Part shown: positions 36,715 to 51,060 of the stretch, piece by piece | Position numbering within the stretch: the first letter of the stretch is position 1 | How the letters are laid out: every line of letters starts with the position of its first letter | Source: Callipepla californica brunnescens | Lineage: Eukaryota; Chordata; Aves; Galliformes; Odontophoridae | DNA: 64,000 bases | Assembly: GCA_023055505.1 (NCBI GenBank) | Contig: JALIRH010000115.1 | Location: 744,001-808,000 of the forward strand | Reading direction: 5' to 3' | Translations under genes and position numbers: made by a program | Notes under the pieces: model-generated | The model's input: only the letters and a program-made list of their open reading frames with translations | Told to the model about the DNA's origin: nothing | Database searches by the model: none

Positions 36715-39700
36715 ACTGCTGAATTAAGTGCTGGCACAGGAGACACTCAAATTACTCACAATACAGTATACTGCAGGCATGGTAAGAATTACGGATATAT
36801 CACCACCTTGCTTGTGATGATGCTCTACACATGGGTATACACATTAGAAGAAGATAGGTGTTGGATTTCCCATTCCATATATGTGAAACTGAGAGCCAGT
36901 GCATACCAAAAGCACCTGGAAGAAGAACATGAATTTCAGGAATGCTTTACACATACTGGAAAAGTAGCAAGGTAAGTAGGCTGGTGTCTGCCATTCTTGT
37001 TCATGGAAATGAGCTGAACAAGAAACTCCATGAAAATGAAGTGGGACACTCTCACACTGAGAAACAAGCATAAGAAAAGTTATGAAACTGTTCCCCCCAA
37101 CAAAAAATATAGTAAATTTGACTGCTGTGAGCAATAATTCTGTTAACATCTTTCTTACAGCTCATGTAGGTATCTCCAAAACCAAAGAGAATTACTATGC
37201 TTCGGATAATATAAGACACAGGAAAGCAGCTTACATTACTTCCAAAAGTGTGAATTTTAGATGGCTAGTATTCACTAGTGACTTTGCCCACTGCGATCAC
37301 ACTGACTTTTTGATGTATCCTTTCAACTCAACAATTTTCTATTCAGATAACATACGTTGCAGGAGGACTATTTCAAGGAAGGTTTTATGGAACTGTATTG
37401 CAAAGTTGCTTCCTGGTATCTGTTTTCCTGATGTTGCATCTGCAGTCTATTTGGAATGTGACCTCCCATGAAATGCAATTGCAAGCTTTAATGTTGGATA
37501 CATTTTGCAGTACAAGTGCTTTGAACATCGCTGGTAGTGTGGACTGACTATGATCCTCTCAGCATTTCTTTATTTTGTAGGACCATCTATACTGGTATAA
37601 AATTTTCTCAGCCACTCAGCTCCAACTTGCTCCAGCTCTTACCCCACAGTTCGATGTGCACCAGTACCATCACTACTAAATACACAGATAAAGGTACAGC
37701 AGGTAAAATCTGCCTGTTTAAGAGCAGTGGAGAAGTGCAGCATTAGGCAAAAATCTACCCTCTTGTGACTTGTTTCAACATCATCAGACACACTCCGAAT
37801 GAGGCAAGAAGCAAATAAAAATTAATAGCTAAATGATTATAATCACAAGCAATAATAACTATATTCATTCTTAAAAGTACCAATTTTCTAAAGATTATGA
37901 TTGATCAAGGCAGGAATTTTCACAGGGGGAGCTTTCAGTCCCTTTGATTATGTTGCAATTAAAGAACAAAGCAAGCAGCTGTTGATCACTAAGAAACATT
38001 TGGACCTCAAAACATGTACAACCCAATGTCATATGCCATAGTTGTTTTTTTTTCTTTTCGTCAGTTGCAATACGTCAGCTTTATTTTGGCAGTAACCAAG
38101 CTGCCATACATGGCATGAAGAATGGAATACTGAACCACAACTTCTCTGCTGCTGAGATTAATGCTGTTGCATCGCAGTAACGTGTTAGCACTACCATTTT
38201 TGAGCAACTGCAAACAATCTACAAGGCTGTTATACCTAATTACAATTTAGAACGTTTATAAATCAACTATGAACAACAGCAAGCACTCACTCATAATGTA
38301 GCTACAAGATTAGTTATCACTAACAAGGAATGTGCCAGGGCTGACCTCACAGGATGTTAGCAATTCTACCATAAATCTGATGTTTACATCCTTGCTTTCC
38401 AATGCAACCAAGGAAACACTGCCCCTTCTTTTTTTTTTTTGACACATATTAAGTGAGATGCCTTTCCAGAACATGAAATTCACTAAATTCCACCCAATTC
38501 TGTGGTATAAGAGTTTGGTGGGTTTTTTATTGAAGTTCAGTTGGATTCGATAGCAAGTATAAATTGACAAAATGAATACATTATATGATCCATGGTTATA
38601 CGTTTGCCTGCAATGCTTTTGAGTAGATTTCAGAGTTTGTGAAAATATAGTCCATAATAAATCCTGCTACCTCATTCCCCAGTTCAGATTTAGCAGAAGA
38701 GTACAATCCAATTTTGACTGTATAATTTTCCTGGATGTCTGTTTCTAAATATGTATGAACAAATAAGCCTCTGAGTGACGGCATGTAAATACATGTATAA
38801 ACAAATAACTATATGAAAAAAATAACTAGCTCTCTAGCGTGATGATATGACAGATTTCCAACACATTTGCTTACTAAACAGTTACAGATACGAACATGGA
38901 TACAGAAGCGCACTTGTATGGTTTAGAAACTGACCTGCACATTACTTACATTATAGAGTTGTGACAACATAATAAGGATCAGGGAGAGAAGAAAGGAGAC
39001 ATCTTTTATTGTAAGAATCAGGGAAAGGGGAGGATAAACATTTTTTATCTCCCTTCTCAAATTATTCACTATAAAAATGTTGGGCCTTTTACTGTTCCAC
39101 ATGAAAAACAGTAGTAGTAAGAATAATGCCCCTATAAAACATGATTTTCTCATTATTTCTTCATGCCCTTCAAACAGAGCCAAGCAGCTATTTCCACAAA
39201 GGGCTAGCAATACCTAAACTTTACTACTTGAAATTTTAAAGCTACCTTTGATAGCAGGATACATTCATTGCATTTCACTAAGCAATTAAGTGATGAAGCA
39301 ACTTCCGTGTTCAGCAACGCCTTTCTTCCACTTCAAAATGTTCATGCTCTCTAGAGCTCTCAAAACCTTTACGGAATACATCCAATCTTTGATTAAAAGG
39401 TATTTTTCTCTGTCTGCCCAAATGGCATTCTCCATTTCCTTTTTTCTGAGATGCAGAAAAATTATTTCATACTGAGTATCACTTTTGAAACCAGAGAGCA
39501 TGCATTTAGCACTAATCTTCTCCAATTCTATTTTTAAGTGAAGGGGCACATTTAAATTAATAATTGAAGATGGAAATTAGTTATGTAGAATACCTTCAGA
39601 GAAACTAATCATTCAGTTTTTTATTGAATTTAATAATTTAAATGGAAAGTCAAAGAACAGTTACATTTTACAAAGCTGGTTTGAGAAATTTAAGAGCAAA

Positions 39701-39994
39701 TTTGATGTTTAGCAGCAGACTGCTGAACAATATAGTTTCACTCAAGACTATAAGGAGATTGATTTTGATGTGAAGGGAAATATAATATTTTATCTGCTCA
39801 ATGGTAACCCAAAAAACAAAATCAGTTTTGGTATCAAAAATAAAAGAAGCAGAAGGCTTTTGCAAGTATGCTAGTAAGTGTCTTCCAGATAATTGCATAA
39901 CAGCATCTGACCATTTAGTATATTTTATCTATGAAGTTTCTCACATGAAATTTAGAATTGTGGGTAGAAATATTTGGAAAAGAAAACAGGTTCA

Positions 39995-40200
39995 CAAAAT
40001 CTTTAGAATATCGAGTTGGAAAAGACCCACATGTGTTATCAAGTCCAACTTCTGGCTCCAAATAGGATCACCTAGAATCCAACTCATAGATTTCAGAGTG
40101 ATGCCCAAATACTCTTTAAACTCCATCAGACTGGGGCTGTGATCACTGCTCTGGGGAGCCTGTTCCAGGGCCCAATGACCTTCCCAGTGAGTTTTTTAAA
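39995..40200 (-). repeat. CR1 LINE 3' fragment, antisense
   Basis: 'gagttggaaaagacccacat', 'atcaagtccaacttctggc' and 'ggggagcctgttccagggcc' are the reverse complement of a CR1 3' region. The 113-codon open frame across it is part of the repeat, not a gene. Confidence 0.85.
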
Positions 40201-41045
40201 TAAAAATAATCATTCTTAAGTTTAATGACATATTTAAATGTTCTTGTTTATTTCCAGGTTTCAAAATAAATTAAAGATGACATTTTCTTCTCAGTTTTAC
40301 TGCCATTTGCTTCATTAGCATCATGAGCAAAAGGAAGGATGAATCCACCTGTCATTTTCAGCTACTCAGATTAAAATACTTCAAGTCCAAAGATCTAAAG
40401 TCTTTGAAAATAAAAACAGATTAAACATATTTAAGATTTATTTAAGTAGCATTAATTAGGCTACTAATTTGGCTCATGAACCCTGAGTTATTTTCTTCCT
40501 CATTTGCAAACAGAAGAATTTTTGCCAGGAGGGGGTGCCAAGTGCCTGCAGCATTAATTATGAAACACAACGCGTATTTTCCAGAAAGTTACTGATTCTG
40601 TAGTACTTGTGTTTTGAACTTTGATAGAACAAATAGCACATGAAGCTCATAGCAATTCACTGTTCTTAAAGAATCTGCCCAGTCTTGTGGTTAACCTAGA
40701 TACTCAGAAAATAATACAACATCAGTGATTTTTTTTTCCTGCGGTATTATCTAGAACAGTATTTTAAAGCAATGAATAAATAAGATGGAAAGGATTTGTT
40801 GTAAGACCAGAAGGCATTTGCATTTTAGAGGGGCTGTAAGTGTTGATAAGGAGGGAAGTCAAAATGGACCTCTAAGCAATACAGCTAGGACAATGCTGAA
40901 TGAGAATAAAGCAGAGAGTTCTTACACAAGCATGTTTATCTAAAATCAAGTCTGGCTCTGTTTTGTTGATGAGTTTCCTTTTGCTTGGTTTTATGTAGTT
41001 TTAATAGAAAGTGATGTCCCTTTTCTTTAGACTTACTTTTCTAAT

Positions 41046-41098
41046 TTTGTTGATCTCTAAGGATCCCTTCCAATCCCTAGAATTCTGTGATTCTGTGC
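41046..41098 (+). repeat. CR1 LINE extreme 3' end, sense
   Basis: 'gatctctaaggatcccttcc' followed by 'aatccctagaattctgtgat' and 'tctgtg', the terminal ~50 bases of CR1 with its 3' octamer-like repeat. Confidence 0.8.
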
Positions 41099-44000
41099 CT
41101 CATTAATTAGGAGTATCCTGTTCCAATCCTGGGACAAAAGGGAAAGTTTACTCTCTAATATTTTAAATATTTTCCAACATTTGATGAGAGCAACTTGAAT
41201 CCACAGTTCAGCTCCAGTCAACAAATTGTCCATTGTGTATATAGGATAATAGGCAGTTCTACACAACGACGAATTAAATTGTGTTACAACACAGTAAAAG
41301 CACATCTTCAGTCCTACCATTTAATAATGTTTTCTTGTTGATGGCATCAAATTTTGATGAAGAAGGCTATCAAGCTTCTGCAATACGATTTATTTTTTTT
41401 TAGCATTCTAGAGAGCTAAACTATTTGCCTAATTTCTGTCATGTTAAAACATGGATCCACTTTGTATAAACATTCATACACAACATATTTATGCTTATCC
41501 ATCCAAATATATCACTCAGTTCCCTTCACAACCAAACACCGTACCATAAGAATAAGCTCAACTCAGTAAATAACATAAAATACCTTCAATAAATACAAAG
41601 TGACTTACATGGATATCTGTTCACAGAAGTGAAGAGAAAATAAGTCATACAAAATAAACATGTACCACCAAGAGTGAAATTAGGATGTCAACTATGTAAA
41701 AGTTTTTCTTACAAGCTCTGACAAACTGAAGAACTTCTAACCACACATCAGCGATAGCTCTTTTAAGTAATCTTTCTGGTGACAGATAATAAAAACTCCC
41801 CATATTGCATCAAGTGCTGCAATGTTGTATCTTTCATAGAAAACTGCATACACTGGAGATCAAATTTTACATTCTGCTATAATACATCTCGCTGAACAAA
41901 TACACGCAGAGACAGCTTCACCTGCTCCCCAGTGTTTCTATGCCTGCCTCCATGTCAGCTCCAGCATGGAAACATTTGCTACAAAGTACTGGAGAGGACC
42001 AAAGAGGAAAGAACATCATAAACAATTCTCTAACATATCAAGATGCACAGAAATGGTATTTTAGATCTAGCACAGAGTGTGACCTTGGAAACAGTCCTCA
42101 AAATAACAGCTCTGTGACATTAAAATTCACTCATTCATTAGATCAAAGTTTGTCCTCCCAAAAGGGAAACACTTTCAATTTTATACCAAAATGTCATGAC
42201 TCAAACAGCAGATGTTTCTCTGAACTTTTCTCTTAATCTTTAGAGAATGCACTACTCTAGGTAAATAGCATGAAACTGTAATATATCATAGCCACTGTGG
42301 TAACTTCAAAACAGACATCTGATATTTGATACAAACCTACCTATTATTCTTCACCAGTCACATGTAGCTTGCTATCCCATTAGTCAACCCTAGAAATTAT
42401 TCTTAACTGTAGACAACTTAGCACTAGATATGATTTTCACAAGGATGTACTTCATGTCATCATCACCATGTTCCTCCCCTCTGCAGTAAGCATTCCCTAT
42501 GAACTTTCCTGCTCAAACTCTATCTCTGTTTATATTATCTACTTGAAACCACTGAGAATTCTCCCACATTTGAGTGACTCAAATTAAGATCCCTGGATCA
42601 GCTATACTGTTCCTCAGGTCTTCTTGTAAAAGTAAAAATTGGAAACACTTTAATTTAATTTGTAGGCAATTTCTTGCAAACATTGGATTCAACTGCATGC
42701 GTTATCCCAAACTATTTAATCAAGGATCTTTCAACCAGTCATAGCACAAAATTAGTGCAAACTGGAAGGATGCTGTTCTTCTTCATTTTCAGAGGTCTAA
42801 CTCTACATGAACGCTCAAGTTCAATTTGGCAGTGCACGTCTGTAACTTTAGAAACCTTTTACCATATAAATAGCTCCAAGAGGACAATCTTATGAAAGAT
42901 TTTTATCAAAGTGATCCTAAGTATGCTGTCGCAGCAGGTCCACATCTATATGGCAATACATGGTATCATTCAGGGTGCACAGATTCTGTGTTTTAATCAA
43001 AGATACTAAATCCTACTCTTGCAGACCATATGGCACCATAAAGCCCACAGTGAAGAATATATTTTTAAAGCATGACATTAACTTTACTAGGGACATTAAA
43101 AAGAGAAGTAATATTATCTTCATCGAAGTATAAATTACGCAAACTTTTTCAATTTTGGATGATTAAGACTGTACCTGAAAAAGATTTTTTTTTTTTTTGC
43201 AGTTCTGAGACTTAATAGGATACAACCTCTGCTTGTATCTAAAATTATTCACACCTATTTCCAGTAGGTCAAGCTAAGCAGAACAGAAACAGCATTATTC
43301 TGATTTTTTTTTTTTCCTTTTTTTTTTGTAGCTTTTGATAGTTAAGTCTGCCCCTGTCCTTAGCCAAATCTCAGGAAAACAAAAAATTCAATTCTCAGTA
43401 ATCACCAAATGTACTTTTAGTTGCACTTTAGATTAGAGGAAAAGCGCAGATAAAGTCTTATCACCAGCACCTCAATTTAAAAAGTTTTTTATTTCTGCTC
43501 TGTTTTGCAAATGCATCACCAAGCTGTTACATCCTGCAAAGCAGTTGCATTCCATAAACCACCTCATAAATTATTTGTTACCATCAATTTCGTCACCATG
43601 CTCTCATTACCAAAAAATTAACGTGGTCTATTATTAAAGCATATCAAGAATGTTCCAATTGTTTTTTTCCTTCCTGACTCCACTAGCTTGATACAATGCA
43701 TTCCTACCAGAACCACTTTTAATGTTAGCACCACCCTGATGAACGATATAAGCAAGACACTGAACTTATAGCCTATCTACAGAAACAAGTCATATATTCA
43801 AAAAGGCTCTAGGATCATGCCTGTTAGCAGTAATTAGATAACTACCTCAAAGATATGTGAATTCCCTATTCATAGAGTAGAACCTTAGAATTTTTAAAAG
43901 TCTTTCTCCTATCTTCATCTACCAACCCAGATCAGATTAAAATCAGCACTGTCCCAAGAATCCCTGTTTTTCCCTTCTCGTATTGAGGTTTGTCATAAAG

Positions 44001-44600
44001 GGTGACACACGTTCATAAAATAAGATTAAACTTTTGATAGAAAACAATATATAAAACGTAGCATTTTTATCACTATGAATTCAATGCAGCACAGATTACC
44101 TTGGCAGTAATTTTCTTAATGAAAATAACTGATTAGATTTATCACATCCACTTTTGGATGTTAAGCCTCTTGTCCACAGTTTTCACTGATCATGCACTTA
44201 AAAACTTTACTTTCAATCTTTCTCTTCTAGTAGTCATGGCCATAAACATGGCTATCACAAAAATTACTCAGGTGTATATGTAGATGAAGATGTGACTCTT
44301 TCATAAATACAAAATTAAAGACTTTGCTTATTAGGAAAAATAATAATAAAGCTCAAACAACAACAACAAGAAAACAACTAACTAAGAAATTAAGTAAGAC
44401 ACACCACTGATAAAAAGAAAAACATCCCCTAAGACCTGGAACAGGATGATACTAACATTCAGCACACAGGTAAAGTAACTTCCAAGTAAAAGCCATGTAA
44501 TAAAAATTACCTTAAGGTTTCTGATTTTTGTTTTTACCTCTGCCTAGAGTAAATAAATCATTAAACTGTTTTTCATAGTATTTTTAATGGCTGTGCTTAC

Positions 44601-44682
44601 CAGCTGCTGTCCTTGGACACCCCATGCTGCATACTGCAATACTGAATCCTCTACTTCTGGAGGGTTTAACTCCCAAACTTCC
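44601..44682 (-). CDS. DPP10: DPP10 exon 7 (82 bp)
   Basis: The first base completes the Arg codon left by exon 6. The exon then reads EVWELNPPEVEDSVLQYAAW and continues GVQGQQL, ending in phase 0 (about residues 166-192). Acceptor TTTTCAAG|GGAAG, donor CTG|GTAAGC. The AAWGVQGQQL turn corresponds to the propeller 'W.P.G..L' repeat element shared by S9B proteins. The downstream intron is the longest complete intron in the window, at 15.7 kb. Confidence 0.95.
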
Positions 44683-44782
44683 CTTGAAAAGAAAGTAAAA
44701 ATTTTTACTTGATTTCTGTGGCATCAATTTATTTATAGATTTAGTGACAGTGGCACCAAATTGAAAAAACAGTGTGACCTAC

Positions 44783-44835
44783 CGTGTGTGTATGTTGTAA
44801 ATCACGTATGAAGCTGTGTAAGAATAATGAAAAAC
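44783..44835 (-). CDS. DPP10: DPP10 exon 6 (53 bp), propeller strand
   Basis: Encodes VFHYSYTASYVIYNIHT plus the first two bases of an Arg codon (phase 0 in, 2 out), about human residues 148-165. The acceptor is TGTCACAG|GTT and the donor is CG|GTAGGT. This is a short beta-strand pair at an early blade of the propeller. It is separated from exon 7 by only 100 bp. The donor is slightly off consensus (GTAGGT) but the split Arg codon is completed exactly by exon 7. The upstream partner exon (human TFKASRHS... region) was looked for up to 64000 and not found. Confidence 0.93.
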
Positions 44836-45689
44836 CTGTGACAGAAAAGAAAACATAGGGATTAAAAATACAAATATTGAACAAAAGGCTGACTACTATA
44901 ATGATCCCACGAAGCTCAGTATTCTCTGGATGGGATAGAAAACCAGAGTCAATACAGATTCTTATGCTGCTGTCCTCATTTTGTTGTACTAGAACAAAAG
45001 AGATTGTCATGTAAGTTAAAAATACCACAGCTGAAGTACATGGAGCCAGAAGATCCCTGCAGAGAAACAGTATGGTACATCATATAATATGACCAAACAT
45101 CAAGACAAAGAAAGAGCTAAAATCTATTAAATCAAAACAAATTATTGTATGTTTTCTCTCCAGTTAAATGTTACTCTGTTATATAGATGTAGTCATTTTG
45201 TTGTCTTCTGGACTTACACACATAGACAATTAATTACTCCAACTGATAAAACAAACAAAAAACCCCAGCATATTTAACTTACGTGAAACTGAGGAAAAGG
45301 AAGAAAGGTCATAGTGACAGATTTATCTTCTAGGTATAGGGAAGGGAATTAATGAGTATAGGTGCCAGGAGTGTCTTTAGAAAGTAGGCTAACGTAGAAG
45401 AGCAAAGCCTTAAAAATATCATATGTGTTACAGTAATTTTTGCAGACATACCAGTGAAGGAATATGAAGGAAGGAAAAGAGGCTGTTAGATTTAATGATG
45501 TAACAGTACATGTTAAGGTGGAACACTCCGAGGGTCCTTGTCACCACAGCCAAAATGTGTTGCTAGGGTTCAGGCCTATTAGGACTGGTGAAAATGGATT
45601 TTCAGATAAGACTGACAGCAAACCTCCACCTTCAACAGAACTTCTGTCACAGAATGTTGCTATGTAAATACCACATACACCACTATTAA

Positions 45690-46026
45690 GGCTCAGGGGA
45701 GATCTGATAGCAGCCTTCCAATGCTAAAGGGAGCTTGTAAGCATGAGGGAAATCAAAATTTTTACTTCTGTAGACAGTAATAGGACAAGAGCAATGGTTT
45801 TAAACTAAAGGATGGAAGATTTACATTAAATTTCAGGGGAAAAATTTTCACTGAGAGATTAATGAGGCCCTGGCACAGGCTACCCAGAGAACTTGTGGTT
45901 GACCCGAACCTGGAAGTGTTCAAGGCCAGGCTGGATGAGGACCTGGGCAGCCTGATTTAGTGTTGTCAGGGTGTTTGGAACTAGACTACCTTTGAGGCCC
46001 CTTCTAACACAAGCCACTCTATGATT
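45690..46026 (+). repeat. CR1 LINE 3' fragment, sense, longest copy
   Basis: About 340 bp. 'ggctcaggggagatctgata', 'aataggacaagagcaatggt', 'ggcacaggctacccagagaa', 'aaggccaggctggatgagga' and 'cacaagccactctatgattt' appear in consensus order. It is 5'-truncated, as CR1 copies usually are, and clearly diverged. Confidence 0.92.
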
Positions 46027-49000
46027 TCTTCTGAATTCAGTGCTTCATCAAATTATAAATGAAGGTAGTGATGCTACTCAACACTGAAAAATTTATCTGC
46101 ATTGGTGTAGGAAAAAAAATAAATCAAATCATGGAACCATATTATAAATGATCTAAAAGATAAAGGTGAAAAAAGTGCCTTCAAGACAAATGGTTCCAGT
46201 CAAAATATATTGCAATAACAATCTATTATTGAGCTAACAGCCAGCAGTAAGAACGTATCAAGGAAGAAAAACAAAAATCTACACTTATCAATCATGATCT
46301 GATATTTTAGATGACATATTGTTCTGAGTTTTATATACCCTTTATTTTCTATCTTTCAAGGAATGTTTCTGTCTGTCTAATTTCTAAATGAAATACAGTC
46401 ATGAAACTCAAAGTATAGCCCAGGAAGATGCAGAACAATGTGCAATATACTCTCAGTCAGATACATCCCTGTAACATACTCCAGGAACTATTCAGTTTGC
46501 TGTCATTTAGTAACTTGGAAAGCATCTCTTAGCACAATAGTGCTTGTGCTAAAAAGCTCCCAAGGAACCCTTGCCAGCAGTATTTCCACAGCATGATGAG
46601 GGCTCTCAGCTCCTGGGAACTGGAGGAGAGCTGATGACTTCAGAACTCTGCAGCACTACCATCAGAAAATGCCAAACCACAATGTATCCTATATCCATTT
46701 TCGATGTTACAAAAAACATGTGAAATAATATAACAGCTTTATTTAGAGCAATAATGACATCTCTTTGCTATAGCATGACTTTTTGCGAAGTAGCTAACAG
46801 ATTCTCTTGTATTTTTTTTTAACCCATGTAGTTACCCATAATATGAACTAGCCTGTGGTTTTCAGTGCTGCTAACTCTCTACTTTGTAAACTCTCCTTTC
46901 AGATTCAAATTAGACCTTGCAGGGGCACATTGTTTTCCTAAGAATATAAAGAATGAATCAGTTACAAACGCAATCATCAGCCTTAGTTGCAGAAAAATTT
47001 AACTGCTCCAATATCTTGCATGATTCCCAAAGAAAATTATTCACAAAAGGGAAAGAAAAAGAAACTGCTTTTATTCCCTCACAGGCAGAGGAGGCAATTA
47101 TTAGGCAGTTCAAAGCTGACAGATTCTGCTGTAAGGAATGTTGTGTACCTGAAAGCTTTTCTATTTTTCTGGTTACATCAATTGGTCTCATAAAGGATAG
47201 CACCTCTTCTCACAGATCTTGTCTCACTTCTTCAGGCTATCTATAACAACAGTGTTACTGAGAAACAAATGGTCCTGAGCCCACATGAAAAACATTAATG
47301 ACAACAAAACCTCACGAAGACTATCAAAAGCATTACTTAATTAATAACCTCTCGTGAATCAAGAAATCATGAGAAGAAGACATGCCAAACTAGTGAAATA
47401 AACAGGAATACCTCTTGCAAGGACTCTCACTTCTTCATTCATCCATGGCCTTTCTCAGTTTTTAAGATGGTATGTAATACAATGGGTAGGCACAATTTCA
47501 GAATTCCTTGTTGTATGCCAGACAAAGGAGCTTGAACACAGCTTGAGGAATGGAGGCATTTTGCCTTCATCCTCTTTTCTACAGTTGACTTAAGCATTTG
47601 AACAATTACAGAGAACTCTACTTGTACTCAAAACCAAGCAAAAAGACTTCACCATGGTAAAGCAATTACAAGGCCGCAATAAAAATTCACCGATCTTTAT
47701 GCAAGGAAATATTCCCACACAATTACACATGGAACCTCATTCACAGTTTGGAAACCAAACCTACAATAAAATTTCACTAAGGACTCAAAAAAAAATATAT
47801 CAATTTTATAAAAGAAGTGCAAATGTGAATATTTTTCTCTTTTTTCCTCCCTGTGAGAAAAAAGGAGCCCATTGGACAAGCAGAACTACAAATAAAAATC
47901 AAGTGCCAGAAGCAAAGAGGAAAGAACATAAGAGAAACATGGTGAAATATAGATGAATACAGACACGTTTTGGAGGGATTCCTGAAATTTATGACAGGAA
48001 TTTGACATGAGCTCATGGTGCATGGTTATGGTATGGCTTCTCAAGCATGACACTGATCAAGCCACAGTATTTCAGGCTGCATTTAGTATCAACCCAGATG
48101 CGACAACATGCAAATTTAAGATTAAAATGAGGCTAGATGTTTATACAACTTACTCTGTTGCACGATATTAAAAATGCCTTTGTTGCTTAATTTTCAGGTA
48201 GCCGCACCTATTTACAGCAACACAAGTTACTATATACTCAGATCCACTCTCTAAACAAAATCACAGGTCATACAAATTTCACGAAGTCTATGCATATTAT
48301 CTAAATAAATTATGCAAATTATCTGAATTATTTCTCCTCTAGACAGTGGTATTTCACTCCCAGTTTTGCTATTCATATACTAGCGTAATTCAGAACTCCC
48401 ACAATGAAAATGAGGAAAGGCTTCAAAAGCAGATGATTAATACTATAGATAAACTCTACTTCACATTCAGAAAACACCACATTATATACGGTAAGATTTT
48501 ACCCTTTGCAGTAGTGTCTTAGAAGTAAACCAGTTACAGCAGGAGAGTGTTAGTCTTTGCTTTGTGTGATCAGGATTCAAAGCAGCAACTTTTTGCACTC
48601 CAAAAAATGGATCAACATTCACTAACGACTGTTTCTCATTTCTTTTTCATGAGCTTCAAGCCACGTGGCTTTGCTAGCATTCCAGTGCACAGGGAATGGT
48701 AAAAGTATCTAATATGCTGAGACGTAAGTTTCACAAAACAATAAAAATGATACATCAATTTTTTCCCTCAGCATTACAAGATGTGTTGGTGAGATCCATG
48801 ATGCAGTTAATAAGATGAAATTAGCATCAGATTTGTTGACTGATTTCATCTCGACTGTATCTGGGGCAGGCAAAGGCACAGAATTTAATTCCTTCATTAA
48901 CTGTGGATTTGCACCACAACCCAGTAAATCCCTTCAGCATGCCTTAATTATAAACTGTGGTTGATGATACATTGCTTCATAGTTCACACACCTAGAAACA

Positions 49001-51060
49001 ATTGCTATGATCATCAACCCTGACCTCCAACACGTGAAATGCAGCTAATGAGTCTTCACGATTTGATCAGTATGATAGACAGAGATTCCCAACGAGTTCT
49101 TCAATGGGTTTCAGAGCAAGCCCAGAGAAACAACCAACAGTAATGTCAATAATACCGAGAAGAATTTCATCCATCTTTGAATCCCACTGTTCCCACTTCA
49201 AGGAAAAAACTGAGCTGGACTGGAAGTTTGGCTATTACTGATGTCTAAATGTCTATTTCTATGTTTTTAAGATAATTTCTGATCTTTGTAAGTGGAATAA
49301 CTTGTTTCTGAAAGCTCTGTATCTAATTGCAAAGAGCTAAACTGAGCTAGCTTGATGAATTTGCAGCACTCAAGTTAAATGACAAGGTTATAACTATTGA
49401 AAGCCCCACATTTATTTGTTTAAATAAACATCAATTATTTGTCATGATTGATATGAACCATTGCATATCGCTGGTAATAATTTATGGCCAGCACGAATAG
49501 TTTTGGGTATGAAATATTACCAGCAGCAACAACTATTTATTACCAAACTGATATAAATACAAAATAGACATTTCCAGACATATAATTCATCTTTTTAAAC
49601 AAAAAAGGCACCTCTAAAAAATTTGATATAGCTTCAACCATTCCATATATAACTTTTCCATAAGATTAATTAACTTGAGGAAAAGACATCTACAGCAGAA
49701 TGTTAAATAACTCACAATCAGTTAAACTCAGTGCATTTAACTAACAGTAATATGTTACTAACTGCAGTTGAAAATATATGCAAAAACTTCTTTTCCTTCT
49801 GCTACACCAAGAACTGAGATAGACCACCCTATATCTGGATGTACAACTCAGTCACAAAAAAGAATGTTTTTCATTACTAATTCTGAAAGCCTCATATATC
49901 ACTGTCATTTGAAATTCTATTAGTTACACTATCATGTAAAATGTTTCCTGAGTCTTGTATAAGATGACTTACAGCAAAAATATATATGCATCTTTCCTGC
50001 CTTATTCATCTACAGCGTTGAAAACCCGGTGTAACTTCACTGAAAGCATTGTTACATGACAGCAAAGTTGGTAAGACTCAAGCTTAACATGAGTGCCTTT
50101 TATGTTAATACACTTGTACACACACATTATTCATATGCATCATCATATTCTGTATGATTAAAAAATTCACATTACAAATATTTCATTATTTACAGAAATT
50201 TTCATTTGTTATAGGACGCTTCATAACATGCAAGAGTATTTTGATCAAAACTAGCATGAGGGAAAACGCAAGATACTATTTCAGAAATACATCCACAAAT
50301 TTATCTCCACAGAAATATGAGGCTGGTGACACTGCTTATTTCTTGTCAGTGGAGATCCTAATTCGGCCTTAGAAATACACATTTAAACACTTTAATACTT
50401 CCCAATAGTTCAAGCCGCCTTATCTTTCCACAAGTTCCTTCCCATACAACCTAAGTCCCATTAGAAAGGCATCTCTCATGAGAAATTTAGATTATCTCCA
50501 CACACCACTGACCGTTTAAAGCAGAACTGCATCAAGACTGCTTAGACTGTTTGTGAAGGTTTAATTTAGTTTACTCTTTAAGAAGAAAGAAATGAGCCAA
50601 GATTCGGTTTTCCTCTCAGCTCTTCTGGGATAATATCTTCCTCACATATTGCTTTTATTCAAATAGATTGCTAAAGAGGAAATTAGAAAAGACAGAAAAA
50701 AACCCACATCTTGTTTCAAAGACGTTTTTTCATGTGGTGATATTTACAGAAATGTGCACTAGCTGATTCAAGTGAAATGTGCTAAGAAATAGGTAAAGAA
50801 ATTTCTAAAGTCATATGACATACAACGTCCAGTTTCTGAGGACAAAACTGAGCTGAAGATGCCAACAAACAGTGAGGATGCAAAGGGAAATCAAGGCATA
50901 CAGAGGGATAATATTGAAGAAAAGACTACAGTCTTTACCTATTTTTCTTCTCCATCTGACTCACACTGGAAGCAGATAAGTGCTCAGAAATGACACAGGG
51001 AGATTAAGAGACCCAATAGAATTCAAGAAGTGATGAGCAATGAGAGCAATGGCTATGAGT

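Larger units (their letters stand above)
28892..44600 (-). other. DPP10: DPP10 intron 7 (15.7 kb)
   Basis: The longest complete intron here. It holds CR1 fragments near 32636, 36560, 39995 and 41046, a 15-bp tandem repeat at 30871, a 41-bp duplication at 33278, (CA)15 at 35302 and a hairpin at 36382. The longest open frames (129-130 codons at 33598-33990 and 37082-37471) show no recognisable domain or splice pattern. Confidence 0.78.

Noticed and set aside
37082..37471. 129-codon plus-strand open frame
   Set aside because: No family resemblance; the composition fits random translation of intron sequence.
39801..40142. 113-codon plus-strand open frame
   Set aside because: Its second half is an antisense CR1 fragment, so it is not a gene.
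43185..43202. Strong acceptor-like signal (T14 then GCAG) on the plus strand
   Set aside because: It is on the strand opposite the gene and no exon follows, so it is a chance polypyrimidine tract.
2082..44835. Assignment to DPP6, DPP4 or FAP instead of DPP10
   Set aside because: Key stretches ([48 protein letters not shown]) fit DPP10 as recalled. DPP6 differs in each, and DPP4/FAP differ more.
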